DNA of 64,000 nucleotides, taken from NCBI GenBank assembly GCA_012934845.2, contig WNNJ02000772.1:1-64000 (forward strand), in the 5' to 3' direction. The translations under genes and the position numbers were made by a program. Shown piece after piece: positions 47,286-58,900 of this stretch (positions within the stretch are counted from its first letter, which is position 1; the number at the start of each line of letters is the position of its first letter). Source of the DNA: Pomphorhynchus laevis. Taxonomy: Eukaryota > Acanthocephala > Palaeacanthocephala > Echinorhynchida > Pomphorhynchidae. The notes under the pieces were generated by a model. That model had not been told where the DNA came from and did not search any database. It was given only the letters and a program-made list of their open reading frames with translations.

Positions 47286-47603
47286 ATGACGGATAAAAAA
47301 ATTCTAAACCACTTAAGCATTTTTGATTTTATAAATAATGTTTCTTACAAAAAATGTTTTGCGAACAGGTTAGCTAATTTGCTGTTGCTGATAAGTTATC
47401 TCTATTTTAATAGTTTACATTTTAATGGGGAAACTTACAACAACTTAATTAAACACGCCAATATGATAAAAGCTGCTATGGATTGTACTAATCAAGATAA
47501 AGACGGTCTTGCTGAATTTCAGACAGGCTTAAACCAAATCGAAAAAAATCATAAAAGATATGCTTGCATTGCGATCACAATTTCAAAACGGCATTCTGCG
47601 TGA
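47286..47603 (+). CDS. unknown ORF, 105 codons
   Basis: The frame starts MTDKKILNHLSIFDFINNVS, has a hydrophobic stretch LANLLLLISYLYF near residue 30, then a charged, amphipathic half (GLAEFQTGLNQIEKNHKR). From about 47,550 another frame looks equally coding (DMLALRSQFQNGILRDQF), suggesting a frameshift or a short intron. I do not recognise it. It is flanked on both sides by pieces of the same RT element, and a phrase from its middle (GGGGAAACTTACAACAACTT) occurs again at ~46,852, so it may be cargo or an unrelated repeat. Confidence 0.3.
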   Translation: MTDKKILNHLSIFDFINNVSYKKCFANRLANLLLLISYLYFNSLHFNGETYNNLIKHANMIKAAMDCTNQDKDGLAEFQTGLNQIEKNHKRYACIAITISKRHSA

Positions 47604-47899
47604 CCAATTCTCTAAAGAACCGGAACAGATAACTTAGACGGTATTTCAATCGTTAGTGAGTTGTTTTTTAACATAGGAATGATTATAGATCATTTCAGAA
47701 GTGTGTCATCGGCGTGAAGATTCAAAAACGATGATGACTGAATGTTACGAATTAAACACGTAGGTTTTAAAATACAAATGTAGATATAGCGATAATTACA
47801 AGTAATAAACTATTATAAAAAATAATGCATTTTGAACTTTGACTAAAGTTACTTCTTGAATAAAATTAGAAATTAAATAACTGAGTCTGAGTGTTTTGA

Positions 47900-48300
47900 A
47901 ACTATATATAAATTTATGGTATGCATGAATGCTCACGCAAAAAAATATTTTATTGTAAATTTAAATGTCATCTTTACGATACAAATTAAAAGTAGTTAAA
48001 TTTGATGTTAATTTAATGTTCATATCTAGATATACACCTTCTTTATCATTAATATTGGTTTTATTAAGAATAAGGCTTTCTGGATAAATGTGCTCACTAA
48101 TTGAATAAAAATTATTAGAATTAAATACACATATATCATCAATGTAACGAAACATATATTTCATATCTTTTTATAATTTTATTTATTGCTTAAACGGTTA
48201 CGAACAAATTCATATTCTATATGGCATAAAAATAAGTCACCTTTAAAATTTAAATTAAAAATCGTTTTAATTAGGATAATGTAGGGACATTTATTATGGG
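47900..48300 (-). mobile_element. YIDD-type RT element fragment
   Basis: The frame 48,164-47,961 reads MKYMFRYIDDICVFNSNNF, then YPESLILNKTNINDKEG, then YLDMNIKLTSN, nearly the same as the 45.7 kb copy. Truncated on both sides. Confidence 0.7.
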
Positions 48301-48369
48301 ACTGTTCTTTAAACTTAGTGAAATTTAAACAAATTAAAATTAAATAAGTTGATGAGTTATTTAGTTAAT

Positions 48370-48830
48370 ATTAATTTAATGTTCATATCTAGATATACAC
48401 CTTATTTATCATTAATATTGGTTTTGTTAAGAATGAGGCTACCTGGATAAATTTGTTCACTAATCGAATAAAAATTATTAGAATTAAATACACATATATC
48501 ATCAATGTAACGAAACATATATTTCATATCTTTATATAATTTTATTTATTGCTTACACGGTTACGAACAAATTCATATTCTATATGGCATAAAAATAAGT
48601 CACCTTTATTTGGCTTGGGCTACTATTACCCCCATTGAAACATCTTTATTGTCTAAATAAGTATGCCCCAACTTTTAAATAATTTTGATTTATTAAAATA
48701 TTTAAGGATTCTATTTATTCGATTTTATCCATATCTTTATATTTATTTGATGTTGTAATTTTAATTATATATGCGTTATAGTTATTATAGCATATATATA
48801 TGTATCTTTTCTGAAAATAATTACCAAACA
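48370..48830 (-). mobile_element. second adjacent YIDD-type RT fragment
   Basis: This repeats the region just before it (TTAATGTTCATATCTAGATA onward) but continues further toward the RT N-terminal side (48,600-48,800). The two pieces form an imperfect tandem of the same RT segment. Confidence 0.65.
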
Positions 48831-48959
48831 ATTCTTTAATAGAGAGGCTAGTTATAAGTCAAAGCAAAAATCAAAATACAATGTTACAAAAGTCTCCTAG
48901 CGAGCAACAATAATTAAAATAAGCTAATTTCGCAATCGATATGTCAATGACTTAAATAA

Positions 48960-51900
48960 CTCATTGTTAAAACAAGTCTCTTTAGGTTGTCGACATTGCA
49001 TTCCGCGTTATCCGTATTTGAGCTTGGACTTCCTCAGATGTTACAATAGGTAAATGTCGCGCGGATCGGAGAGCTCGCAAGTACATGAGACTGCCCTTGC
49101 AAAGGAGAGGCTTATTTTCGTTCGTAACTAGGCACGGAATCCGCGCATAGGGCTTCCTTTTTTCATTAAGCTTCCGCGCAATCGTCTTGATCATGGCATC
49201 TGCTGATGATCCGATCCCACCAGTCACGGCTATAACTATCGGACAGAATGTACTGTGGTCCACCTCCTTTATTCGCTCATCATATTTGCTGCGTTTTCGC
49301 GTCTCGTGATACTCGAAGCAAGATGGTACGGATTTTCACTGGTATGATGGAGCATTGCTGTTAAAAATACAAACGTCATAAACGTTCTCTCCATCCTGCC
49401 GCCAAACAGGCCGCAACATACGATATCTGGGCATGCATCTGGTTTTCTTGTAGTTTTGACCCGTTGGAAAAGAATTGATTCGGGTACCGGTTCAAGCTGA
49501 GGTTCAAGTCCCACTCCATTGCATCAAGTGTCAATGTGTCAGCCACTATATCGCGAATCTCGTTGTGTCGGATAATAAGCAGGATACCCCTTTTACAGGA
49601 AAGAGCATGTGTCATGTTCTGATTGTCGCCACAAATACAGTTTTTCGCCATACCTGTGGGGGTCCAGTTGAAGCAAGCAGCTAGATCATCCCGAAACTCT
49701 CTCGACGTAAGATGAAGCCCTTGTTGTTCTAGTGGTCGTACTGTAAGTCAGCTGGATGTACCCTTTAAAACAGCAAACTGTAGATGTCTATACATGCCTT
49801 ATGTACCAAACTCGTTTATCTCATTTAGTTTATTGATGTGGCGCTTGTTGTTCATGTGTTTAATGGTGTTGGCTGTCATCATCTGCTGAGTATGTCTTTG
49901 GACTGGATTTGTAGTATCATCGTATGTTTTGCACAGCATTTTAGAGGCCATATATTGATGTTCTGCTTCCTTTACCGGATCCATCATCCCAAGACCGCCC
50001 ATACTTGGTAGAAGAGTGTATATTGATTTGAGGATTGATGAAGTGGGGTGATCAAACGTTTTAGACAAATACATCGTAGATATCATCACCTAGCGGTTTA
50101 AACCATTCAGGGGAGCACGCCGTTGTACGTAAAAGGTGAACCCATTTATACTGGAAGGCATGACCATAGGCCGCGTAGGCGGAGTGAGCATCAACGTCCG
50201 AGATATTACTCATCTTTGATACGATATTCTGCTATCGACCAGTAACGCACGTCCCTTTCTCTTCAACGAAGTCAGTGGAACCCATGGGTGCTCCAAGCAG
50301 TATCACACCGCGTTTGGACATCAAACATTCGTTTCCGCGAGCAGTTCATGTGCGACTTTGGTTCATAAATGATAATAGAGAAGATTACTCTTTATGTCGT
50401 TGACAAAGTACCCGTATTGAGGACCAGTGATTTGCAAGATATCCCATATAACTCTCAAATCTTTCAGCGGTCCAACAAAAGTTGAATCATCTGCATGCCA
50501 TCGCTGCGTGATGCTCGAAATCCTTGCTTGTATTCTATTTATTAGTGGCAACGATGCCGTTGCAAATGCGGCCATTGCAAGCGGGTCACCTTGGGTAAAA
50601 CCCTCTTTCGATAGTATCTCGCCGCCATCTCCAACCATGATCGCGTGACCTCCATACATGTTATTAAGCATTCAACCCATCGATGGACAAACCATCCAAA
50701 TATTTGCTAGCGTTAATTTTCGGCTGATTCTGTTAAACGCGTGCTGACATCAATGGAGATAATTCCCATTTTAGAATTTGAGTGGAATTGCTCTGATAAC
50801 GAGTGAATCGCGTATTCTATTCCACCACGTTGTGCAGCACACAATTGTTCAAGGCCTGCTACAGCTTGAAGGTCAGACTTGACTACATTCTCAAATGTTT
50901 TACATATGATTCGTCTTAGTGCATCTCCTATCCCTATATGTCTGACGCCAGGATTATTGTACAATGCGATGAGACGTGATGCGGCCAAAGCTTCCAACAC
51001 CTCAAAATTAATTTTATCCTTCACAATCCTAAATGCCAAACGCGAGATTATCTCCGCCAAATTTCGTGAATGTGTCTTGAATGTCGTTACTATTCGCTTG
51101 AACTCATGGGCAGTGACCCCTGATGGTCCAGCACATCCACGAGTCTTAAAGGCCGCAGCAATTACATGGTCTGCGTCTATCACGGTAAAGACAACGTCAT
51201 AATAAATGACACAATTTGGCAGTGGTCTTTGCAGCAATGCTTCCTGGTCAGCGTTTATGCCCTCCGGATGCATTTCACTTAATATCTCACGTACACTACG
51301 TCCGTTGAAATCATCGTCACAATGAAATATCGGACAATTGACTGTGTCCGATTGTTCCAGGGTTTTGATCGCAGCGGTGGTATTGCCAGATTTGATCAAT
51401 GACGAGAAGCGTTATTTGCAGTCAATACGTTTGACTATGTTGTTATTTAATATACATTTTTGTTGGAGTACACGAGCTTCGTCCAGTAAGTTCTGAAGTT
51501 GACCGCTGTGACATAGTGTAAGGCGTCTTTTTAGCGTTTTCCTCATCAATTACACCTTCCGTGATAGAATTCGTTGAAGTAGGTAGTTATTACCGAAACT
51601 TCTTTCAATGCCAAGTATTCTCCGTCTAACTTATCCGCAACCTTTTTGTATTTTTCACTAATCAGATCGATGAACATATCACTCTCTTTGCAGAGGGTAA
51701 CGAGAAGAGATTATGACGCCAACCGATGACCTCCAAATATGCACTAGCAAGCTCATGTCTATACGACGGACGAAACGTATCTCTATATTCGACAGTATTA
51801 GAGTGTTCATTTCTTGTCGATTCATGAACACGTTGATTCTCTACTTGAGATTCTTGAGTTAAAGTACCCCTTGTACTTTCATCAGTAATTGGCAGTTGAC

Positions 51901-52150
51901 GTGGGATATCAACATTTGTGGTTTGGCTGTCGATTGGTAGGGCGGGGTCGGCACCTCAAAATTTCTGTAATTGTTGGCGATTCCTGCAATAAGGAGCCAA
52001 ACAATGAACACATTTTATATTCATTCTCCCACATCGGTAACTTTGACAAACAGCCCTGTTTCCGTTACAATTGCAGCATCGTGTTCATCTCAACTCCGCT
52101 GAGATGCAGGTTTTCTCTGGGCATGTTAATAGTTGTGTTCACGTGATTGT
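48960..52150 (-). mobile_element. LINE with restriction-like endonuclease, decayed
   Basis: Minus-strand frames in order. 51,399-50,713: RT fingers and palm with TRGCAGPSGVTAHEFKR, NNPGVRHIGIGDALRRII, LEQLCAAQRGGIEYAIHSL, MGIISIDVS (motif A). 50,671-50,363: GEILSKEGFTQGDPLAMAAF (motif B) and QRWHADDSTFVG (motif C). 50,089-49,799: thumb. 49,651-49,376: knuckle CICGDNQNMTHALSC (C-x1-C-x7-H-x4-C) and RHNEIRD. 49,514-49,269: PDIVCCGLFGG, the endonuclease core. 49,263-48,982: C-terminal tail. The knuckle spacing followed by a PD-type nuclease is the signature of R2/CRE/NeSL-type LINEs. A Cys-rich stretch near 52,080 may be the N-terminal finger. At least five breaks; inactive. Confidence 0.7.
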
Positions 52151-52162
52151 TCGCGTGGCTAT

Positions 52163-52275
52163 CGTTGATTGTCGTCAAAGGTTGTCGTTGTCGTCAAATT
52201 TTGTCGTCAATGTTGTCGTCAATGGTTGTTAATGCTGTCGTCGAAGGTTGTCGAAAAATGTTGTCGTTGTGTGTT
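52163..52275 (+). repeat. degenerate TTGTCGTCAA tandem repeat
   Basis: About ten variants of TTGTCGTCAA / TTGTCGTCG occur in ~110 bp with irregular spacing. The repeat sits at the 5' side of the restriction-endonuclease LINE. Confidence 0.75.
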
Positions 52276-52319
52276 TAAGCTCTTAAAATTTTTTGTTTGT
52301 ATATATATTAATCTCAAAC

Positions 52320-52510
52320 TATTTTAAGGTTTATAAATTCTTTTATAGAATTAATATTGAAATAGTGTTTTATATCAGTATTAATTTCGATTACCTTACA
52401 ATATTTTTTGAAGTGTGTTTTAATTACTTTAAGTATTTTATTCAAATAAGCAGAAAGTGGTTTCAATGTACATTTCAAAGCACTACATATGAACCTAAGT
52501 TTTATTGTAT
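52320..52510 (-). mobile_element. YIDD-type RT element fragment
   Basis: Sequence from AAATTCTTTTATAGAATTAA to CACTACATATGAACCTAAGT matches 46,150-46,330 of the better copy. Non-coding remnant. Confidence 0.65.
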
Positions 52511-54508
52511 ATCTCAGAATTTATTACAAAGTTAATGATATATCATAATTTGGATTAGTGCTTACCAGAAGGAACTTATTTTGCAATATATTTGATTTGC
52601 GAATATTGCAGCTGAATATTTGATTTTTGAGTTTATTAAAATCCAGAAGTTTGCGCAGTTAAGCTATCGTGATTTTCATATTTATTTAATTTTCATTATT
52701 AATTTTGGAAAATTAATAGTGAACATCAAAAATATACAAATTATCAAATAGAAATTTATAATTTCCATATGTGAATTACTAATTTCACAATGGCGATAAA
52801 ATACAATTCAAGTAGCCATTGAATTTAAGTGTAAATCTTGTATTAAATAAAAATATCATGTAGCATTTAAAATCAAATGCCTATGCTATAATGTATGTCA
52901 ATTCTTTTCTTTAGTGAAGAATTAAAAAATCATGTCATATTTGGTAACTTTTAAACATATCACGCATTTAATATTACTGCATTAAGTTGCATTATTAATT
53001 ATCGATTAGTAACCTTTCTTGATAGGTCAGTGAATATTCATTACTCCATTTATAAAAACGTTTTTTACATATTAAGGTCAATACTAGTTAAGAAAATTGT
53101 GAAATATTACAGCAACACAATTAATCAATTCATAAGAATTCTGAATTATAAATTCTTTTTAATATATAAATATTTATAATTATTACTTTAATGAACAAAA
53201 CATGAAAGCACAGTTAAGTGATTATCACATAATCACTTACTTTATCACTCACTTAATCACTTACTTTATAATAAGCAAGTTTTCTTTACTTTATTACTTG
53301 CTTACAGTGAACTCTGTGAGCAAGTGATTGGCATTTTATTATAGAATTGTTGGCTTTACCATCCCGAGTGTTGATAGTCTAACTGTAATAGTTTATACCA
53401 TTACAGACATTAATGGTAGTCCCTTATTATTGTTCTCCGTAGTAATATGATGTCCGTCCAAGTATGCGCTGATTTCGTATATTATATGCGAATCTGCTTT
53501 TTTTATGACAAAATGTTTGTTAAATTTGAAAAAGTTTAAAGCAGTCAGTTATTATGTTTTAAATCAAACAATATTAAAAGTATATTAAACCGAATGGAAA
53601 CCGAATAGACGATTTTTTCCTTCATCTCCTATTTTTATGTCAATCTTCTATATTTACATTTTATCATTAAATAATTTTTTGCAAAGCATCTTGCTAATTT
53701 TTTCGTATTTTTTAGTAACCTTGGGTAATATAAATTAAAAATTCTGTCATTATGTTTGCACGTCGATAGAATTATTAATTGTCAGATAAATAATCGCATT
53801 ATTCGTCGAACTGAAGAGACAATGGCCGCACTAAGAAATCATTCAAAACGAATAGATGATAGGTATATTGTTTGCTTTCCGTTAATAATTTTTGACGAAG
53901 TTAATACTATCTGTAGGTTGAAGTTGATTTTTTTTTGTCTTTCTAGATGATCGGCAACAGAAGCTTAAAGCGCAATTGCATTATTGGCTTAAACAATAGG
54001 TTAACTATTGAGTTAACCTTTTTTATAACAAGGGTCGAAACGATAAGCGTTTGTTTTACATCAGTAGCTAATGAGTTCCACCGATACTGAAATGTAGCTA
54101 ACTGTTATTGACTTATAGATAGGATTAAAACATCATGCAGGATAAAAAGTGGTCATCAAAATTTCAATAATACTATTTATAGAGTAAAGAAGATATTGTT
54201 ATCTAAATTGGTGAAAATTGTAAAAAAGTATACAAAAATCAGATAGCTATTTGTGGTCAGATAACTCGACTAATAAGAATTATGCAATTTATAATTTATC
54301 AAAAACTATAATGATTAAACAAAATATAAATAATAATATAATTTATAAATTAGTACAAGTACGTAATCATCATAGTCATTATCCATAACTTTTATTTTTT
54401 CGTGAAAGTTTACGTTTCAATGTTGAAGAACAATTTATTTTGATATTGATGAAATCTTTATAATAATCATGGCTATATTAGACAAGTGCATCAGTAATGT
54501 TGCCATTT
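52511..54508. other. AT-rich spacer with weak coding hint at 53.7-54.0 kb
   Basis: At 53,215-53,335 there are repeated AATCACTTACTTTAT units. At 53,756-53,950 a plus-strand frame (TMAALRNHSKRIDDR) is followed by GTATAT, a T-rich tract ending TTTCTAG, and then QQKLKAQLHYWLKQ with a stop. It looks like two exons, but the phases do not join. A GC-richer patch lies at 53,340-53,490. No gene can be asserted. Confidence 0.3.
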
Positions 54509-55516
54509 GGGACTGCAACCAAAGAGAAGATGTGATTCAGTTAAGAAATTGTTGAAGGAATATTTGTATATTTATAGTTGCAACCATATACAACCCCATA
54601 CTTTTCATCCTTATGTATTTTTACTTTATACAAACATTTTGTCCTTGAACATCATACAACGAAAAGAAAGTGACTCAGACAAAAATTATTAAAACTACTA
54701 TTTTAATCAAGTTTTGTCTACTGAAAATGTGCATATTTTAAATTAAAAACACAAATGCATACTTTTACTTAAAATACAACAGTATAAAAAGTTTTTATAT
54801 ATCTCGATGGTGTACTACTTTAAAATATTAACTCTTTATTTACTGTTCGCCCATAAAAGATCTAGTTTTTAATGTAACCGTTGAATTTGAACAGCGTTCC
54901 CTGTTTGTTACAAATATGGCTGTGTTAAAACTTAACACGTTCCACAATAATGTTGTATCTGTAGTATCACATAATGAGGATTGTTATATAGAATATGACG
55001 GAAGTCGTTTCAACAAAGTGTTTACAAGATATTTTTAAATTTCAAGAAATTATAGTTTAAACAAGTTTGATATTAGATTTACCGACAATTTAAAATCACT
55101 GCAATGATGCAGATATTTTTGACATGCTAGAGAAAACTATAATATTCTTAATTATAAACTCAATTCAATATTAATCTTAATTTTAGAATATTTGCTAAAA
55201 TCAATATTGTCGTAGACTCAATATTTATTTACTATTTATCGACATTGCAATTTGTAGATTCGGTAGTTCAGATTTTCAGGACATCTTTGCTACATAATAA
55301 TTTAAAACCATGATTATATCAAACGACAATTTAGCACTGCATGCTACAATGTTCGAATGCTGTCGATTGAAAATCGGACTTTCAAAGTAAAATTCAAGAA
55401 AAATCACTTACTTACAAACAGTTACTGTTAAGATAAAAATATTATTTTCATGAAATCGATGTGGAATTTAAGACAGAATTGCTTGTCCGTTAATCCAATT
55501 AAGTAACTTTCAATAT
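54509..55516 (-). mobile_element. internally deleted derivative of the Jockey-like LINE
   Basis: The left part (54,509-54,919) matches 1,940-2,335 and the right part (54,955-55,516) matches 5,660-6,232 of the LINE. About 3.3 kb of ORF1/ORF2 is missing and replaced by ~35 bp (CAAATATGGCTGTGTTAAAA...). The ends keep the C-terminal codons of ORF2 and the 5' flank. It is non-coding now. Confidence 0.8.
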
Positions 55517-55934
55517 TTTTGATTCATTAAATTTATGATTATATGAATGCGTTATGAGACAACCACCAGCATTACATGTAACTTAACTTTTACACGAGTT
55601 CGCCATTTGGAATATTAATTCCCAATAAAATCATTTTTATTGAATTGCATATAATTAGATCATGTGGTACCTGACGTGCAAATAACCTATTTGACTTTAC
55701 TCTATTTAATGCAGGCTATAAAATGCTAAAAGAATTATTTGACAGAAACTAATGAAGTTATGTTAAGCAAAAAGATTAAATTCTTTTATTAAATATATAA
55801 CCAAAGATTTGCTATATATCTTTAGGATGAGTACAGTTCTAATTAACATGTAAGCATAAAACAGTCTGGGCAAAGAAGTAAGCGATATCCACTATTTTCT
55901 GTACTGTTGACAATTTTCAATTTTAATAAATACT

Positions 55935-58900
55935 TTAAAAGTGATCATTGCACTCAAAATTAAGGACTAGTTTGTCATCATCTTCACAAGTCCACGAGTA
56001 TGTGATTATGTGGAGCTTCGAACAATTTCTAAACACGAAAGAATAAAAATAAAAATTTAAGTATTAACTCACAATCGACTCGGAAAGACACTATTATTCC
56101 TTCTTTCAAGCCATCTTCCAAAAGTGTAGCTAAGCAATATTGAAAAACAAATATACATAGAAGCGTCAATGTAATTTCGATAATCTAATGCAATTCGGGG
56201 TAAAATTCCTTTACAGGACAAAACAATCTTTTCTACTTTGTCCTTACTTAAAAACATTTTATAAAAATTAAAAATTAGTTTAAAATCACGGATTTTACAG
56301 ACGCTGATAGGTGAATGAAATCGGAAGTATTCATCCATTTGTGAGATATTAAATTAATATCTTAATCCTCACTTTAAGTATGCAATATGAGACTTTAGTG
56401 TATAAAGAGAAACACGGTTACTTCAGATATAGGAAATTTAATCAATTTGTTTAAGTCATTAATTAAAGCTACTAAATTCTTTATATTTTAATATTAGATG
56501 GAATATGGTAACTGGAAAGAAGGTAACTAACACATTTTCGCTAAAATTGTTTTCGCTAAAATTGTCTTGTGCAATTTAAATAACGATCTATTGTGAAATA
56601 ATGGAAATATCCAACACAATCAAAACATACCGCTTAAGCTCTGTACCACTGAAAGGACAGTTTCTAGTTGTAATATCACATAGGCTTGTAATGTAAAGTT
56701 GTCTAAACAGTGCAAATATTATTTTAGAGTTATCCAATATTGTAATAATCTTTAATTAATGTGGAAATCAAGTAATTTACGAATCTAAAAAGGCTTAATA
56801 CGATTACTGAACAATAAATACATTAGGTTATAGAAATTATTTTATGATTAAGATATTTGCATATCTTGTGTATTTGTAGTACAAGATATGTAGCCTTAGC
56901 TAAATTATCTGATTTATTTTTTTTGTTCATGCCCTGATGAAATGTTTCATTGCGAGAAAAGTTCCTTCTGAAAAATATTCATAAAGTTTATTTTACTCTG
57001 TGAAGATCTATGCATGCAAAATAATGTTCACTCTGAAAATATGGAAACTGAGCAAATAATTGAAAACTTAAAATTGAATATTTCCGTATTTGATAAAGCC
57101 GAACGTTCAACTTATAAGAAAATTCAGTAAATTTACAGTAATAATTAATATATAAATATTAGTAACGTCGAATGTATAATATTTAACTTTAATGAACATT
57201 ATGATTGACGATTATTTATTAATAATACGAATATCAATAATATTTCCCTTACTATTGCAGAAATAAATAAAAATAATGAAATAATAATGACGATTGAACT
57301 TTATGAAATATAAAAATTAGAAAATCAACTTATTCGACATTTGAATTTAACATTTGAATTCAACATTTGAATCAACTGATATAATTTATATGTACACTGT
57401 ATATGCTATGATGCTTACGAAATAGCGTAAACGTTTCTGAACTTAGTATTTTAATAATTTAATATAATTATATTGTAACGTTTGACGAGATCGCTAATAT
57501 AATATCATATCCTACTACTAATAATAATTAAAGTATATATAATGATGATATATATGATTATTTAAATTGTGACTGATGTATCCATTTTTCTTCTCTATAG
57601 TTAAAAACATTCCAAAAATTCTTAAATTATCGTAAAAATAACTAAAATTATACTTTGTGCGATGAAGATATATTAAATATTTGAGTGAATTAGCAACATC
57701 GAATTAAGTTTAAAAATTGGATACGAAATTATCTATTGATTTAAATAAACGTGCATTCTTAGTTTGAATTTATCATTAAATTTAATTATAGTAAAAATAA
57801 ATACTCAAAATTGTACTTTAAATATAAATATATGCTATGCTAGCTGAAAGATTGGCGATTTGAGCAAACTGTTAGTTCAAATTTTAACGAATCAACAAGC
57901 ATTATACTAACAGAGGATATCGGCATATGAATTGTGAGATTACATTTACTTTTCTTATTCGTATGTTTCCTCTTAGGTCACTAAAGCGGAAAATGTTTTT
58001 AAATTTTTAAAATATGACTTAGAAATTGATGTGTATTCAAAATACAAAGAGTTTTAAAATAATTTGAGCATATTGTAATAAGTCTGAAATATGCACTTGT
58101 AGAAAATAATCGCTTTTGCATCGTAAGAAAGTGAGTTACCATTGATTATTTGAACATAATGCATGTCCTTATTGGAATATATAGGGATAATATAACACGA
58201 TTTAAACACCGTCTCTCTATATATATCGTCTTTAAGCAAAGCATTTACATGATTTCGAAGATTACGTCAATTTCGAAGGGCGTTTTTAGATGTAAAGATA
58301 ATTAAAACAAAAATACTTTTGGTCTCATTCGATAATATCGATTTCGAATTACTCAAATGTTGCTGGTAACACAATTTAAACAGATTTTGCAAAAAGGCAT
58401 TTAAATGCTCATCGCAAATATTTTAAGAAAATTTAAATATTATGTCATGCTAAATTTTAATGTTTCTAAATATGCATAGGCTGACAGGATAAATAATCGG
58501 TAAATAAAAGTAGTCAAACGAGTATTACAAACAAATAGCTATTTTCCAATGTTTACTTGATATACAAATAAAATTTTTATACGACCTATAATTTTAATAT
58601 TTTATCACAATAAAATTTTAAGAAACTTTGCAAAAAAGCATTTTAAATGCGCATGACAAATATTTTAATATATAAATAGACTTTATTATTAAAGAAAATT
58701 TAAATTCTGTATCAATATTAAAGTATGATAAATATTCAATTTTAATGTTTTGAATTACAGAACATAAAAGCAAATTGGAAATAGTTTTGTTTTCAGACCT
58801 AAATATATAAACATCACAATAATGAATGTCGTAAGATAATTTTAATTTATAGAAACTAAGAAAAATTAAAGATTATTACTCAATAGCAACTGCCATCATC

